DNA of 64,000 nt from Hafnia paralvei ATCC 29927. Lineage in GTDB: Bacteria; Pseudomonadota; Gammaproteobacteria; Enterobacterales; Enterobacteriaceae. The notes under the pieces were generated by a model. That model saw only the letters and a list, made by a program, of their open reading frames with translations, did not search any database and was not told where the DNA came from. The position numbers and the translations under genes were made by a program. This document shows, piece after piece, positions 52,722 through 60,204 of the stretch; position 1 is the first letter of the stretch; every line of letters starts with the position of its first letter. Where the stretch lies: the NCBI RefSeq assembly GCF_001655005.1, contig NZ_LXET01000064.1:20773-84772 (forward strand), read 5' to 3'.

Positions 52722-53438
52722 ATGGCTGACTGGTTTATTGCCACTGAAGGTGTAAAGGTGGTGAAGGACGGCGCCAGTCTGGCGCCACAAATTATCACGG
52801 CAGTAGCGTCGGTTGGCGCGGCCCTGGGGGGCGTGGGTCTGACGCATTATTTTACCCGAAAGCGCGAGGAAAGGGCCGCAGCAGCGAAGCAATCCAGTGA
52901 ACGACTATTTATTGCCACAGAGCTGGTCTTTTTGCTCGAGCAATTTGCAGAAGCCTGCGCCAGCGTCGCAACCGATCAAGGTTACTTAAACCAGGACAGG
53001 ATTACCGTTCCGGAAACGACTGTTTCTAACCTCAGTTACGATGCAGTCACAGGCGACTGGCGGGTTTTGTCGGCTAAGCTGATGTACCGTATACGGGAAT
53101 TGCCTGTGATTCAGAGAGAGGCCGATCGTGCCATCGATGCTGCTGAAGCTTACCCTCCCGATTACGACGAATTTTTTGAGGTACGACAGTATCAATACAT
53201 CCGGCTCGGGCTCAAGGCCATCATCCAGGCGCGACGGTTGCGACAGTTTGCTGGCTTACCGAACACTCGTCTCGATGCTTCTCCCTGGTCGGCACAGAAC
53301 GTTCTCTGGAAAGAGTGGCGACTGGAACGAACCAGACGTTCGGTTCAGGCAACGTTGCGGCAACAGGCTTTTGCTCAACTCAATGTTGCTCTACAGCACA
53401 ATATTGCTAATAACAATCAGCAAGGAGGAACGCAGTGA
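52722..53438 (+). CDS. Hypothetical membrane-anchored protein
   Basis: 238 residues. One N-terminal membrane helix (IITAVASVGAALGGVGLTHYF) and a long cytoplasmic helical domain (RKREERAAAAKQSSERLFIA ...). No named family. Its stop overlaps the GTG start of resD and the shared AAGGAGG suggests that resD is translated by coupling to it. Confidence 0.65.
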   Translation: MADWFIATEGVKVVKDGASLAPQIITAVASVGAALGGVGLTHYFTRKREERAAAAKQSSERLFIATELVFLLEQFAEACASVATDQGYLNQDRITVPETTVSNLSYDAVTGDWRVLSAKLMYRIRELPVIQREADRAIDAAEAYPPDYDEFFEVRQYQYIRLGLKAIIQARRLRQFAGLPNTRLDASPWSAQNVLWKEWRLERTRRSVQATLRQQAFAQLNVALQHNIANNNQQGGTQ

Positions 53439-54208
53439 ATCTGCCTGCTCAGTATATCCAGACCTCCTCTGTACATCTTCCTGTCGCGATTGACTACTCG
53501 TCGGCACTTGCCCTGCGTCAGATGGCGATTGTTCAGGACGAGTTACCGAAATACCTGCTAGCACCGGAAGTGAGTGCCCTGCTTCATTATGTCCCCGATC
53601 TGCACCGTAAGATGCTGTTGGCCACGCTGTGGAATACCGGCGCGCGTATTAATGAAGCGCTGGCGTTGACGCGGGGGGATTTTTCTCTGGCTCCGCCCTA
53701 CCCGTTTGTTCAACTAGCCACGTTAAAGCAGCGAGAAGAAAAAGCCGCCAGAACAGCGGGCCGAACACCGACAGGCAGTACTTCGCATCGTCTGGTCCCA
53801 CTCTCTGACACGCAGTATGTCTCTCAGCTGCAGATGATGATTGCGACGTTAAAAATTCCCCAGGAACGACGCAATAAACGCAGCGGAAGAATGGAAAAGG
53901 CGCGGATCTGGAGCGTGACTGACCGAACCGTCAGGACGTGGATCAATGAGGCTGTTGACGCCGCAGCAGCCGATGGAGTGACGTTCTCTGTGCCGGTGAC
54001 GCCGCATACTTTCCGGCACTCCTATGCCATGCACATGCTGTACGCCGGTATTCCTCTGAAGGTGCTGCAGAGCCTTATGGGGCATAAGTCGGTCAGCTCG
54101 ACCGAGGTCTATACGAAGGTGTTTGCGCTCGATGTCGCTGCGAGGCACAGGGTTCAGTTTCAGATGCCAGGAGATGAAGCCGTGGCGTTGCTGAAAGGAC
54201 GAGGTTAA
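53435..54208 (+). CDS. resD: ResD-type tyrosine recombinase of F plasmids
   Basis: 257 residues with a GTG start after AAGGAGGAACGCA. The sequence is close to the D protein (ResD) of F: LPKYLLAPEVSALLHYVPDL, LWNTGARINEALALTRGDF (first catalytic Arg), VPVTPHTFRHSYAMHMLYAG (His-x2-Arg), LMGHKSVSSTEVYTKVF (second His and nucleophile Tyr). All catalytic residues are present. It resolves plasmid multimers. A decayed copy follows at 55391. Confidence 0.93.
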   Translation: MNLPAQYIQTSSVHLPVAIDYSSALALRQMAIVQDELPKYLLAPEVSALLHYVPDLHRKMLLATLWNTGARINEALALTRGDFSLAPPYPFVQLATLKQREEKAARTAGRTPTGSTSHRLVPLSDTQYVSQLQMMIATLKIPQERRNKRSGRMEKARIWSVTDRTVRTWINEAVDAAAADGVTFSVPVTPHTFRHSYAMHMLYAGIPLKVLQSLMGHKSVSSTEVYTKVFALDVAARHRVQFQMPGDEAVALLKGRG

Positions 54209-54275
54209 GTCAAAACCAGCACATATTTTTAGTTTTTTGACAACCGGAATAAATACGATCTGCATTATAGTGTCT

Positions 54276-54310
54276 CTGGACATTTTTTCCGATAGTGCCG
54301 GAATGTCCAG
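54276..54310. repeat. Inverted repeat after resD
   Basis: CTGGACATT (54276-54284) and AATGTCCAG (54302-54310), a perfect 9-bp inverted repeat with a 17-base centre. The same TGGACA/TGTCCA core returns at 54378-54399 and 55353-55376. It could be a recombinase or repressor site. Confidence 0.6.
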
Positions 54311-54377
54311 GGCAAGCAGCATTTTTCATGTGTCTTTCGTTGAGTACGGCAGGCAATCCGATGATGTCTTCACTAAA

Positions 54378-54414
54378 TGGACAGAATTACCTGAACGTCC
54401 AAGCTGGCGTGGGG
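54378..54414 (+). repeat. 37-bp repeat, copy 1 (partner at 55353-55389)
   Basis: Begins TGGACAGAATTACCTGAACG and ends TGGCGTGGG. It matches 55353-55389 at 31 of 37 positions. The second copy abuts the decayed resD segment at 55391. The two copies bracket about 940 bases with two small genes. Confidence 0.75.
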
Positions 54415-54430
54415 AATTAAAGGGGGGAGT

Positions 54431-54453
54431 AAAAAAGGCTGCTACAGCAGCCT
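54431..54453 (-). terminator. Intrinsic terminator of the 54460-54696 gene
   Basis: On the minus strand AGGCTGCT-GT-AGCAGCCT forms a perfect 8-bp stem followed by six T, 7 bases after the stop of the gene. Confidence 0.88.
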
Positions 54454-54459
54454 GAAGTA

Positions 54460-54696
54460 TCACCACATCTGTTTAGCTTTGGCTACTTGTTTTTCAATGT
54501 GAGTCTGAAGCATTCCTGGGGCTTTAAAATTTTGGTAGATGTACCAGACCATTTCTTTTTCAAAATCCTCAAATAATGCTCCGTCCTCTTTAGCGGCTTC
54601 AATCACCACCCTCGAATTCTGTATTTCAGTAGCATGACCAGCAAACACGCAATCTTGATCGCCAAAACAAGTTGAAACCCTCTGTGTCCACGACAT
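54460..54696 (-). CDS. Small hypothetical protein
   Basis: 78 residues, helical (VVIEAAKEDGALFEDFEKEM, TQRVSTCFGDQDCVFAG). No family recognised. Gene reality is supported by AAGGA 7 bases before the ATG and a perfect terminator after the stop. It stands alone between the two 37-bp repeats. Confidence 0.7.
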   Translation of the reverse strand: MSWTQRVSTCFGDQDCVFAGHATEIQNSRVVIEAAKEDGALFEDFEKEMVWYIYQNFKAPGMLQTHIEKQVAKAKQMW

Positions 54697-54930
54697 ATGT
54701 AGTCCTTATTGTGAAATTGTTTTTCATCGGTTGTGCTTGTAGAGAAACACCGCAATCAAGATATTGGGGGGGGAACTTAGTATTCAAGTGTTACTGGAAG
54801 GAATTACCTTTCTGTACAGTTGGCCGCGAGAATAAACCAGGCCGGAGTGAACCGGACTGCGAATGGTACGGCGATAGTGTGCGACGTAGTGGTACAATAC
54901 AGTAACTAACACCTAATGAGAGGTTTTGTA

Positions 54931-55302
54931 ATGAGTCAAGTAGACAAGTATCCATATCACCAAAACTTTGAGTTTCACCTAACCGACGCAAAATTTATGC
55001 GGGGCGTTATTGAACATCACGGCGATGGTACATTCGGAGCATTAATATCAGCTATTACTGCTGTAACGACACCGCTTCCCAAAACTTTTTGCGAACGTAT
55101 TATTTGTCACGCGAATACAAACGCAATTGAGGCATTCGAGGAAGTAGTAAAAGTTGTACAGAAAGAAAGTTCGGCAGATGGACTGAAACTGTGTTTAGTT
55201 GTTAATGATGATGCTCCAAAGCATCTCAGTGTTGATGAACAGAAAATAGTTCTAAATCGTTACTACACTACACCTAGAGTTCCAGTGCAGCCATTTGCAT
55301 GA
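54931..55302 (+). CDS. Hypothetical protein
   Basis: 123 residues from ATG 54931 (GAGAGG 7 bases before; the longer frame from 54916 starts on top of the ribosome site). Sequence such as FMRGVIEHHGDGTFGALISA and KLCLVVNDDAPKHLSVDEQK suggests a soluble alpha/beta protein. Not recognised. A hairpin (AAGCCGA/TCGGCTT plus TTT, 55324-55348) follows it. Confidence 0.65.
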   Translation: MSQVDKYPYHQNFEFHLTDAKFMRGVIEHHGDGTFGALISAITAVTTPLPKTFCERIICHANTNAIEAFEEVVKVVQKESSADGLKLCLVVNDDAPKHLSVDEQKIVLNRYYTTPRVPVQPFA

Positions 55303-55323
55303 TGTGATATGTCCAATTTATTG

Positions 55324-55348
55324 AAGCCGAGTTGTAATCCTTCGGCTT
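55324..55348 (+). terminator. Hairpin after the 54931-55302 gene
   Basis: AAGCCGA and TCGGCTT pair over 7 bases with an 11-base loop, followed by TTTAATT. A weak intrinsic terminator. Confidence 0.6.
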
Positions 55349-55390
55349 TAATTGGACAGAATGACCTAAATGTCCAAAGTGGCGTGGGAA

Positions 55391-55859
55391 TACCCGTTTG
55401 TTCAGTTGGCAACGTTAAAGCAGCGATAAGAAAAAGCCGCCAGAACCGCAGGTCGTACACCGACAGGAAGCACTTCGCATCGTCTGGTCCCACTCTCTGA
55501 CACGCAGTATGTCTCGCAGCTGCAGATGATGATTGCGACGTTAAAAATTCCCCAGGAACGACGCAATAAACGCAGCGGAAGAATGGAAAAGGCGCGGATC
55601 TGGAGCGTGACTGACCGAACCGTCAGGACGTGGATCAATGAGGCTGTTGACGCCGCATACTTTCCGGCACTCCTATGCCATGCACATGCTGTACGCCGGT
55701 ATTCCGCTGAAGGTGCTGCAGAGCCTGATGGGACACAAGTCGGTCAGTTCGACCGAGGTGTATACGAAGGTGTTTGCGCTCGATGTCGCTGCAAGGCACC
55801 GCGTACAGTTTCAGATGCCAGAAACCGATGCGGTAGCCATGCTAAAAGGGAACAGTTAG
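55391..55859 (+). pseudogene. Decayed partial copy of resD
   Basis: Matches resD from 53699 to its end. It lacks the first 88 codons, has GAA changed to TAA at 55426-55428, and has lost 41 bases between two copies of GACGCCGCA (present in the intact gene near 53957 and 53998), which shifts the frame and removes the segment before the catalytic PHTFRHSY motif. No other length change is seen, so the 469 bases equal 510 minus 41. It cannot make an active recombinase. Confidence 0.9.
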
Positions 55860-55954
55860 TATCCTCTACTCCCTAACTATCCCTGCTTTATGTTTTAAGA
55901 AGGTCACTGAGATGACCTAAAAGCATTGTTCGCAGATCAAATATAACGATTAAG

Positions 55955-56359
55955 ATGAGTAATAAAGAGCGGCTTATTATTGCTGTTGGCGAAGAAGAAC
56001 TCTTCGATAAAATCACGGCGAGCTTTCGCGCGATTTTTCAACCCGCAGAACTTTGGTTAAAAGAGACCACACAGATACGTCAATCTTGGGAACCTATAAT
56101 TCCCCCACGACGACATGTCGTCACCAATTCTGATCGTACTTTACTGGAAATTATGCCGGACGGAAGTCTACGGCCTACGAGCGAGTTTTCATTTCGGCGA
56201 TTCTCTGGCGACAAATATGAGGCTAAGGTCAGGTACCCTGAAGGACCCGGAACGGTACGGGCTCAACCACTTCCTGAAGCTCGAGTGCAAACACAAAAGG
56301 CCGCGCTACAAGCTTCCGTTACGATGTTTAGTAAAACTACGCGCCCAAGGCGACTCTAG
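55955..56359 (+). CDS. Hypothetical protein
   Basis: 134 residues (RLIIAVGEEELFDKITASFR, then IPPRRHVVTNSDRTLLEIMP). No family recognised; the last 30 residues are low complexity. No strong ribosome site is visible, so the gene is tentative. It is convergent with the Cas5f-like operon to its right. Confidence 0.45.
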   Translation: MSNKERLIIAVGEEELFDKITASFRAIFQPAELWLKETTQIRQSWEPIIPPRRHVVTNSDRTLLEIMPDGSLRPTSEFSFRRFSGDKYEAKVRYPEGPGTVRAQPLPEARVQTQKAALQASVTMFSKTTRPRRL

Positions 56360-56419
56360 CGTCATATCCTATGAATAGACATACAAGTGATGTGTGATGC
56401 TTTCATTTTTTCATTATTT

Positions 56420-56525
56420 CATTAAATCATGATTTAATTACATCATTACATCATTACATCATTACACCATCGACAGTTGGTGGATAAAGCAAGGGGGTTA
56501 TTTTTGCTTATACTTAATAACCCCC
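56420..56525. other. Palindrome, octamer repeats and hairpin after the Cas5f-like operon
   Basis: An ATTAAATCATGATTTAAT palindrome (56421-56438) is a copy of the elements near parA. It is followed by ATTACATC repeated three times plus a partial (56437-56468) and by a perfect hairpin GGGGGTTATT/AATAACCCCC (56493-56502, 56516-56525). The hairpin can end transcription of the operon on its right (minus strand), though no T-run follows. Confidence 0.6.
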
Positions 56526-56557
56526 TCTCCAGTTCTGCCGCCGGCATTGTGGTCAGG

Positions 56558-57808
56558 TCAATTTCCTTTCCAAAACATTCCAGTATCGTTACTGTTTTTC
56601 GACCACCAACAGTTTTCTGACATACTCCCTTGTGTGATCAATGTGAATGTAGGTTCAGCCCAGGCGTGCGGATAATTCCCCCTCGAGCCTGTCCGCTCTA
56701 TTGGACGCTCTAGAAATGCGTAGCCAGTTTGATTTAATGTGTAGCCATTTCGTAATTGAAACCATTCACCATCGACCCATCCACCGTCCATCGCGTACAT
56801 TTCTAGTGCTGCTTGGAGACTGTCAAACCCTTCGTTTTTCCTCTTCCGATTAATATCGGCTGATGCATCCAGCATATAGCTCGCTTTGGGCGGGATGCCG
56901 TTGGAAATCACAGAAACTTCCACATTAAACAAACGACCTCCAGAAATCCTGTGAGTATTCATAAGGATATCTTTCAACTCTGCCGAGTCTGCCTTAGTTT
57001 TTAAAAGCAATACTATCTCGCAGTTCGCTACAATCTCTTCTGTGGAATATCCAGGCCCAGGGGTAACCTTACAGGCCCCTTTCACACGTCCAGTTGGAGA
57101 TGAAGATCTATCGCTAGCTTTATAAAGAGTCAGTTTGGGTACACCAGAAACCCAATCAGCAGACTTAAAACCAAAAGCGAATTCAATGTCTTGACCGATT
57201 TTTCGCTCAAGAGAGTGAACAAAACCACCAATTGCTGTTATTGCTGGGAAGCCTGCAGCTACCATTCCGGAAGATATGTTCATGCCTTCGCAACGAGCTG
57301 TAAGCTGCACGAAATCCCCTCGCCAATTTCCCTGTGCGATTTTTGCAGGTCCTCTACATAACATCCGAACAGCACCGCTTTGCATGAGTAAAGCTTCACC
57401 GTGATTAGCCATCGCCGCAGGTGTCGGCTGAATAACCCATTTTTTAAATAGGAGGTTCTGCTCGTAAAGCCGCTTATATAGCTCGTGTATGACCCCCATG
57501 CTCGCAACGGGTGAAACGCTAATATATTGATCATTGCGCCAATCAGTTGGAATCAAAAGTTGTTTCAGTTGAGGATCTTTAATGTCAGGCAACTGTGGCT
57601 CAAGCGAAAAATCATTAGGGAGTTTTGCCACCGCTTCTCGCCATATTTTCATTTCTGCAGCGCTGACTGGGGCGGCCCACATTTCCCTGCGCATTTCAAT
57701 TGTCTGTGAACAAATCATCGAAGGCGGAACTTTGCCCACAATCTTTGCGGCAATAGCTGAGGACTTAATGCGTGCGTTGAACATCTTAGGTGCGTGCGTA
57801 GCTATCAT
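56558..57808 (-). CDS. Orphan Cas5f/Csy2-like protein with Cas8f-like N-terminal part
   Basis: 416 residues; ATG 57808 has GGAG 8 bases before it. Features that match type I-F Cascade proteins, above all the Cas8f-Cas5f fusions of Tn7-like systems: YISVSPVAS (95-103), SGAVRML (144-150), GFPAITAIGGFVHSLERKIG (186-205, the Csy2 G-F-P ... F-G-F-V-H-A-L-x-R signature), RISGGRLF (287-294) and GYAFLERP with HAWAEP (362-386). It is longer than Csy2 and shorter than a full fusion. No cas3, csy3, csy4, cas1, tnsABC or CRISPR array is present in the window. It is the last gene of a three-gene operon. A role in RNA-guided targeting is not shown; structure-level similarity is inferred from motifs I recall. 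Confidence 0.7.
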   Translation of the reverse strand: MIATHAPKMFNARIKSSAIAAKIVGKVPPSMICSQTIEMRREMWAAPVSAAEMKIWREAVAKLPNDFSLEPQLPDIKDPQLKQLLIPTDWRNDQYISVSPVASMGVIHELYKRLYEQNLLFKKWVIQPTPAAMANHGEALLMQSGAVRMLCRGPAKIAQGNWRGDFVQLTARCEGMNISSGMVAAGFPAITAIGGFVHSLERKIGQDIEFAFGFKSADWVSGVPKLTLYKASDRSSSPTGRVKGACKVTPGPGYSTEEIVANCEIVLLLKTKADSAELKDILMNTHRISGGRLFNVEVSVISNGIPPKASYMLDASADINRKRKNEGFDSLQAALEMYAMDGGWVDGEWFQLRNGYTLNQTGYAFLERPIERTGSRGNYPHAWAEPTFTLITQGSMSENCWWSKNSNDTGMFWKGN

Positions 57809-57852
57809 GTGTCTAACTCCAATAAAACGACGAATTGGGCTTATTATCTACC

Positions 57853-58191
57853 CTAACCTTTGAATCCTGATACCCAGCCTTGGCTGAGCATCAAGCCTGC
57901 CAAACGTCGCAGTTCTTTTTCATTTTGGAGATTAAACAAGGAGTTAACCGTTATATTATCAGTGTCTTCGTAATACATTACGGTCATTGTCGAGTCTTCC
58001 GAGAAAGAGCATTGAGCATTAAATTCGCCGTGTTCGTATTGGGCATCAACAGAGAAGCTATTTTTGTTATAACCGGCGTTTTCTTTGTACTCTTTAGTTG
58101 CTTCACGAATTGCGAATGCGAGCTTTGCAGCTTGCTCGCTTTCTTCATTAGCAATTTGACCAATGATGAAATCTTGAATGGTATCTTTCAT
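57853..58191 (-). CDS. Hypothetical acidic protein, middle gene of the Cas5f-like operon
   Basis: 112 residues. N-terminal helix (IQDFIIGQIANEESEQAAKL), a beta-rich middle (SVDAQYEHGEFNAQCSFSED) and a final amphipathic helix (KELRRLAGLMLSQGW). No family recognised. AAAGGA precedes the ATG and the gene ends 44 bases before the Cas5f-like start. Confidence 0.65.
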   Translation of the reverse strand: MKDTIQDFIIGQIANEESEQAAKLAFAIREATKEYKENAGYNKNSFSVDAQYEHGEFNAQCSFSEDSTMTVMYYEDTDNITVNSLFNLQNEKELRRLAGLMLSQGWVSGFKG

Positions 58192-58290
58192 GGCTCAATT
58201 TCCTTTTATGCTGCCGCCTGCCTATCAGGTGGACAGTGTGGATGTTAATAAGAGGACATCCACTTTTACTATATTACGACTTCTATCACT

Positions 58291-58524
58291 TCACTCATCT
58301 ATCATCGATTCCAACATGTAAAATGTTTGTCCGTTATGTTCATGTTTGGATAAAAAGAACGGAGTCTCAGAAGCAGATTTTTCATTTTTTTTACTACGAC
58401 AAACTTTGAAGCTTCGTAAGTTTACTGGTGCGCCTTCAGTAGTAATATCACCTGCGACGTCTACAGATGGGCTATCAGTCGTAATAGAAATATGGCCTTC
58501 AGTTGTTTCGATAGTGCCTTTCAT
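58291..58524 (-). CDS. Hypothetical small protein, first gene of the Cas5f-like operon
   Basis: 77 residues from ATG 58524 (GGAG 6 bases before; the earlier ATG at 58536 overlaps this site). The N-terminal half is Thr/Ser/Glu-rich (GTIETTEGHISITTDSPS); the middle is basic (SFKVCRSKKNEKS). Not recognised. Transcribed away from parA, from a region packed with palindromes. Confidence 0.6.
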   Translation of the reverse strand: MKGTIETTEGHISITTDSPSVDVAGDITTEGAPVNLRSFKVCRSKKNEKSASETPFFLSKHEHNGQTFYMLESMIDE

Positions 58525-58588
58525 GACTTTCTCCATATGATGATGTTTTACTTATTATGGTTAGTATATCACCGATTATTACGCAAGT

Positions 58589-58769
58589 CATTAAATCATG
58601 ATTTAATGAAAGCATGATTTAATTCATGTTTTTATATATATAATTCATTGTGTTATATTTTTCATGTTTTATTGAAATCATTAAATCATGATTTAATGTT
58701 GTGGCTAAATGTAAGCTATGTCATAGTGAATGAATTACGTGATTGCTATAATGAAATCATGATTTAATG
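58589..58769. promoter_or_regulatory. Palindrome cluster between parA and the Cas5f-like operon
   Basis: The perfect 20-bp palindrome CATTAAATCATGATTTAATG occurs at 58589-58608 and 58679-58698, a near-copy at 58750-58769 just before parA, and half-sites near 58612. Related half-sites lie between parA and the next gene (59385-59430), after it (59678-59700) and at 56421. The 75-residue ribbon-helix-helix-like protein is the obvious candidate binder; the cluster would be both operator and centromere. Confidence 0.75.
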
Positions 58770-58782
58770 AAGGGGTGATGTG

Positions 58783-59409
58783 ATGGGAAAGGTTATATCG
58801 ATTGTTGGCCAGAAGGGTGGTGGTTCAAAAAGTACTGATGCTAGAACGTTAGCCGTTGGATTTACTGATGCTGGATGGAAAACGCATTTAGCTGATATAG
58901 ATACGAAGCAACAAACTTCCTTGAAGTGGGCGGAACGACGTGAAAAAAGTGGTCTGAGCCAAATTGATTGCGCTCTTTATCGTCGTGTAGAAACCGCTAT
59001 TAGAATGAAAGATAGCTGCCATCTGCTCATTATTGATGGCCGTCCTGCCGCTGAAACTACATCTCTCGATGTTGCTGATGAATCTGATCTTGTCATTATC
59101 GCTACTGGTACCACTATTGATGATCTCGAGCCATCGCTCGAATTGGCGCGTGAGTTGATTAAAAAAGGCATTGATAAGGAGAAAATTGTATTTGCAGTCG
59201 CGAAATCTCCTTCGCCATCTCAAGGCGAAAAAGCTCAGGACACTATAAGAGCGTGGGGCTATAAAGTTCTTAATACAGTCATACCATTTAAAACCAGCTA
59301 TGGAGAAGCTCTTGACGCAGGAAAGGCGTTGCATGAAACACCATTCAAATCGCTAAACGAAACAGCAAAGCAAATGATAGAAGAAGTTCATGATATAATT
59401 AATTCATGA
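58783..59409 (+). CDS. parA: ParA-type partition ATPase
   Basis: 208 residues from ATG 58783 (AGGGG before it; GTG 58780 is an alternative). Deviant Walker A GQKGGGSKST fits KGGxxK[ST]; Walker A' region THLADIDTKQQTSLKWAERR; Walker B HLLIIDGRPAAE. It is the short ParA class (no N-terminal DNA-binding domain), like ParA of ParF/IncC type. It pairs with the small protein encoded 42 bases downstream. It should move plasmid copies along the nucleoid. Confidence 0.88.
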   Translation: MGKVISIVGQKGGGSKSTDARTLAVGFTDAGWKTHLADIDTKQQTSLKWAERREKSGLSQIDCALYRRVETAIRMKDSCHLLIIDGRPAAETTSLDVADESDLVIIATGTTIDDLEPSLELARELIKKGIDKEKIVFAVAKSPSPSQGEKAQDTIRAWGYKVLNTVIPFKTSYGEALDAGKALHETPFKSLNETAKQMIEEVHDIINS

Positions 59410-59451
59410 TAGCATGATTTAATTATTTCATTTTAGGTTGAGAGGTTATCT

Positions 59452-59679
59452 ATGAAGGGCCCAAAAAATACAATCAAAATCGAACCTCCAAAAGAGGATG
59501 AGCCAACTCTGGATGTAACTGGGAAAGGTGCTGCACCGGATTCATCTGTAAAACCAATCCAGATAAAAGTTCCAGTGTCTAAGCATAAAGAAATGAAGGC
59601 TTATGCAGCAGAGCAGGGGATATCGATGACGGATATGCTTCTAGCAGGCTATGATATGTATAGGAATAAAATGAAATAA
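59452..59679 (+). CDS. Small ribbon-helix-helix-like partition partner
   Basis: 75 residues. A flexible, charged N-terminal half (NTIKIEPPKEDEPTLDVTGK) and a folded end KPIQIKVPVSKHKEMKAYAA then EQGISMTDMLLAGYDMYRN, which reads as a beta-strand followed by two helices, as in ParG and other RHH centromere binders. GAGAGG lies 6 bases before the ATG. Likely binds the 20-bp palindromes and stimulates ParA. Confidence 0.7.
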   Translation: MKGPKNTIKIEPPKEDEPTLDVTGKGAAPDSSVKPIQIKVPVSKHKEMKAYAAEQGISMTDMLLAGYDMYRNKMK

Positions 59680-59735
59680 TGAAAGTATGATTTCATGATT
59701 TCATTATTATAAAAATGATTAATTTTCAGTTGTTT

Positions 59736-59766
59736 ACGGCTCCCAATCTCGCAGGCTGGGAGCCGT
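59736..59766. terminator. Hairpin between convergent partition genes
   Basis: ACGGCTCCCA and TGGGAGCCGT pair perfectly over 10 bases with an 11-base loop. It lies between the plus-strand RHH gene and the minus-strand stbB gene. Neither side has a T-run longer than three, so termination is plausible but not certain. Confidence 0.55.
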
Positions 59767-59778
59767 AGTGCTCTGATG

Positions 59779-60204
59779 CTAGTCGTCGTCAGGAAACATA
59801 CTATTACTGTTAGACCGAGTCTTAATGACGTTGATATCTTCTTCAGATTTAGTGGGTTCGCTCTTAAAACCTTTACTTTGCTCTGCAGTCACCGACTGAC
59901 CAAGGCGATTAAGTATTGTTTCTACCATCGCATCATCGGGTGAAAATGCATCTGGAATTACGCTACTGATAATTCGTTGAATATCCCTGATGGTTATGTC
60001 TTTAGTTGCTAGTTCGGCTATCAGATTAGGAATGCGGCGGTCTATTGCTGCTAAAGCAGCGCCAGTTAACAGAAATGCCCGCATAGTTCGACCTCGCTCT
60101 TTTAGACGAGTTTCGTCTAGTAAATCGCTGGCTAACTTATCTCCTATCTCTTCTGTCGGATATAAATTAAACGCTATCTTACGGGCACCATCTGTATTAG
60201 CCAT
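59779..60204 (-). CDS. stbB: StbB-like plasmid stability protein
   Basis: 141 residues. The N-terminal KIAFNLYPTEEIGDKLASDL and the helix-rich centre (RTMRAFLLTGAALAAIDRRI) fit the StbB/ParR adaptor role; the end is disordered and acidic. AAGGA lies 7 bases before the ATG and the gene overlaps stbA by 8 bases. In stbAB/parMRC systems the adaptor binds the centromere and the actin-like filament. Confidence 0.75.
   Translation of the reverse strand: MANTDGARKIAFNLYPTEEIGDKLASDLLDETRLKERGRTMRAFLLTGAALAAIDRRIPNLIAELATKDITIRDIQRIISSVIPDAFSPDDAMVETILNRLGQSVTAEQSKGFKSEPTKSEEDINVIKTRSNSNSMFPDDD

Noticed and set aside
56437..56468. CRISPR array near the Cas5f-like gene
   Set aside because: The repeats are direct 8-base ATTACATC units without spacers, far too short for a CRISPR array.
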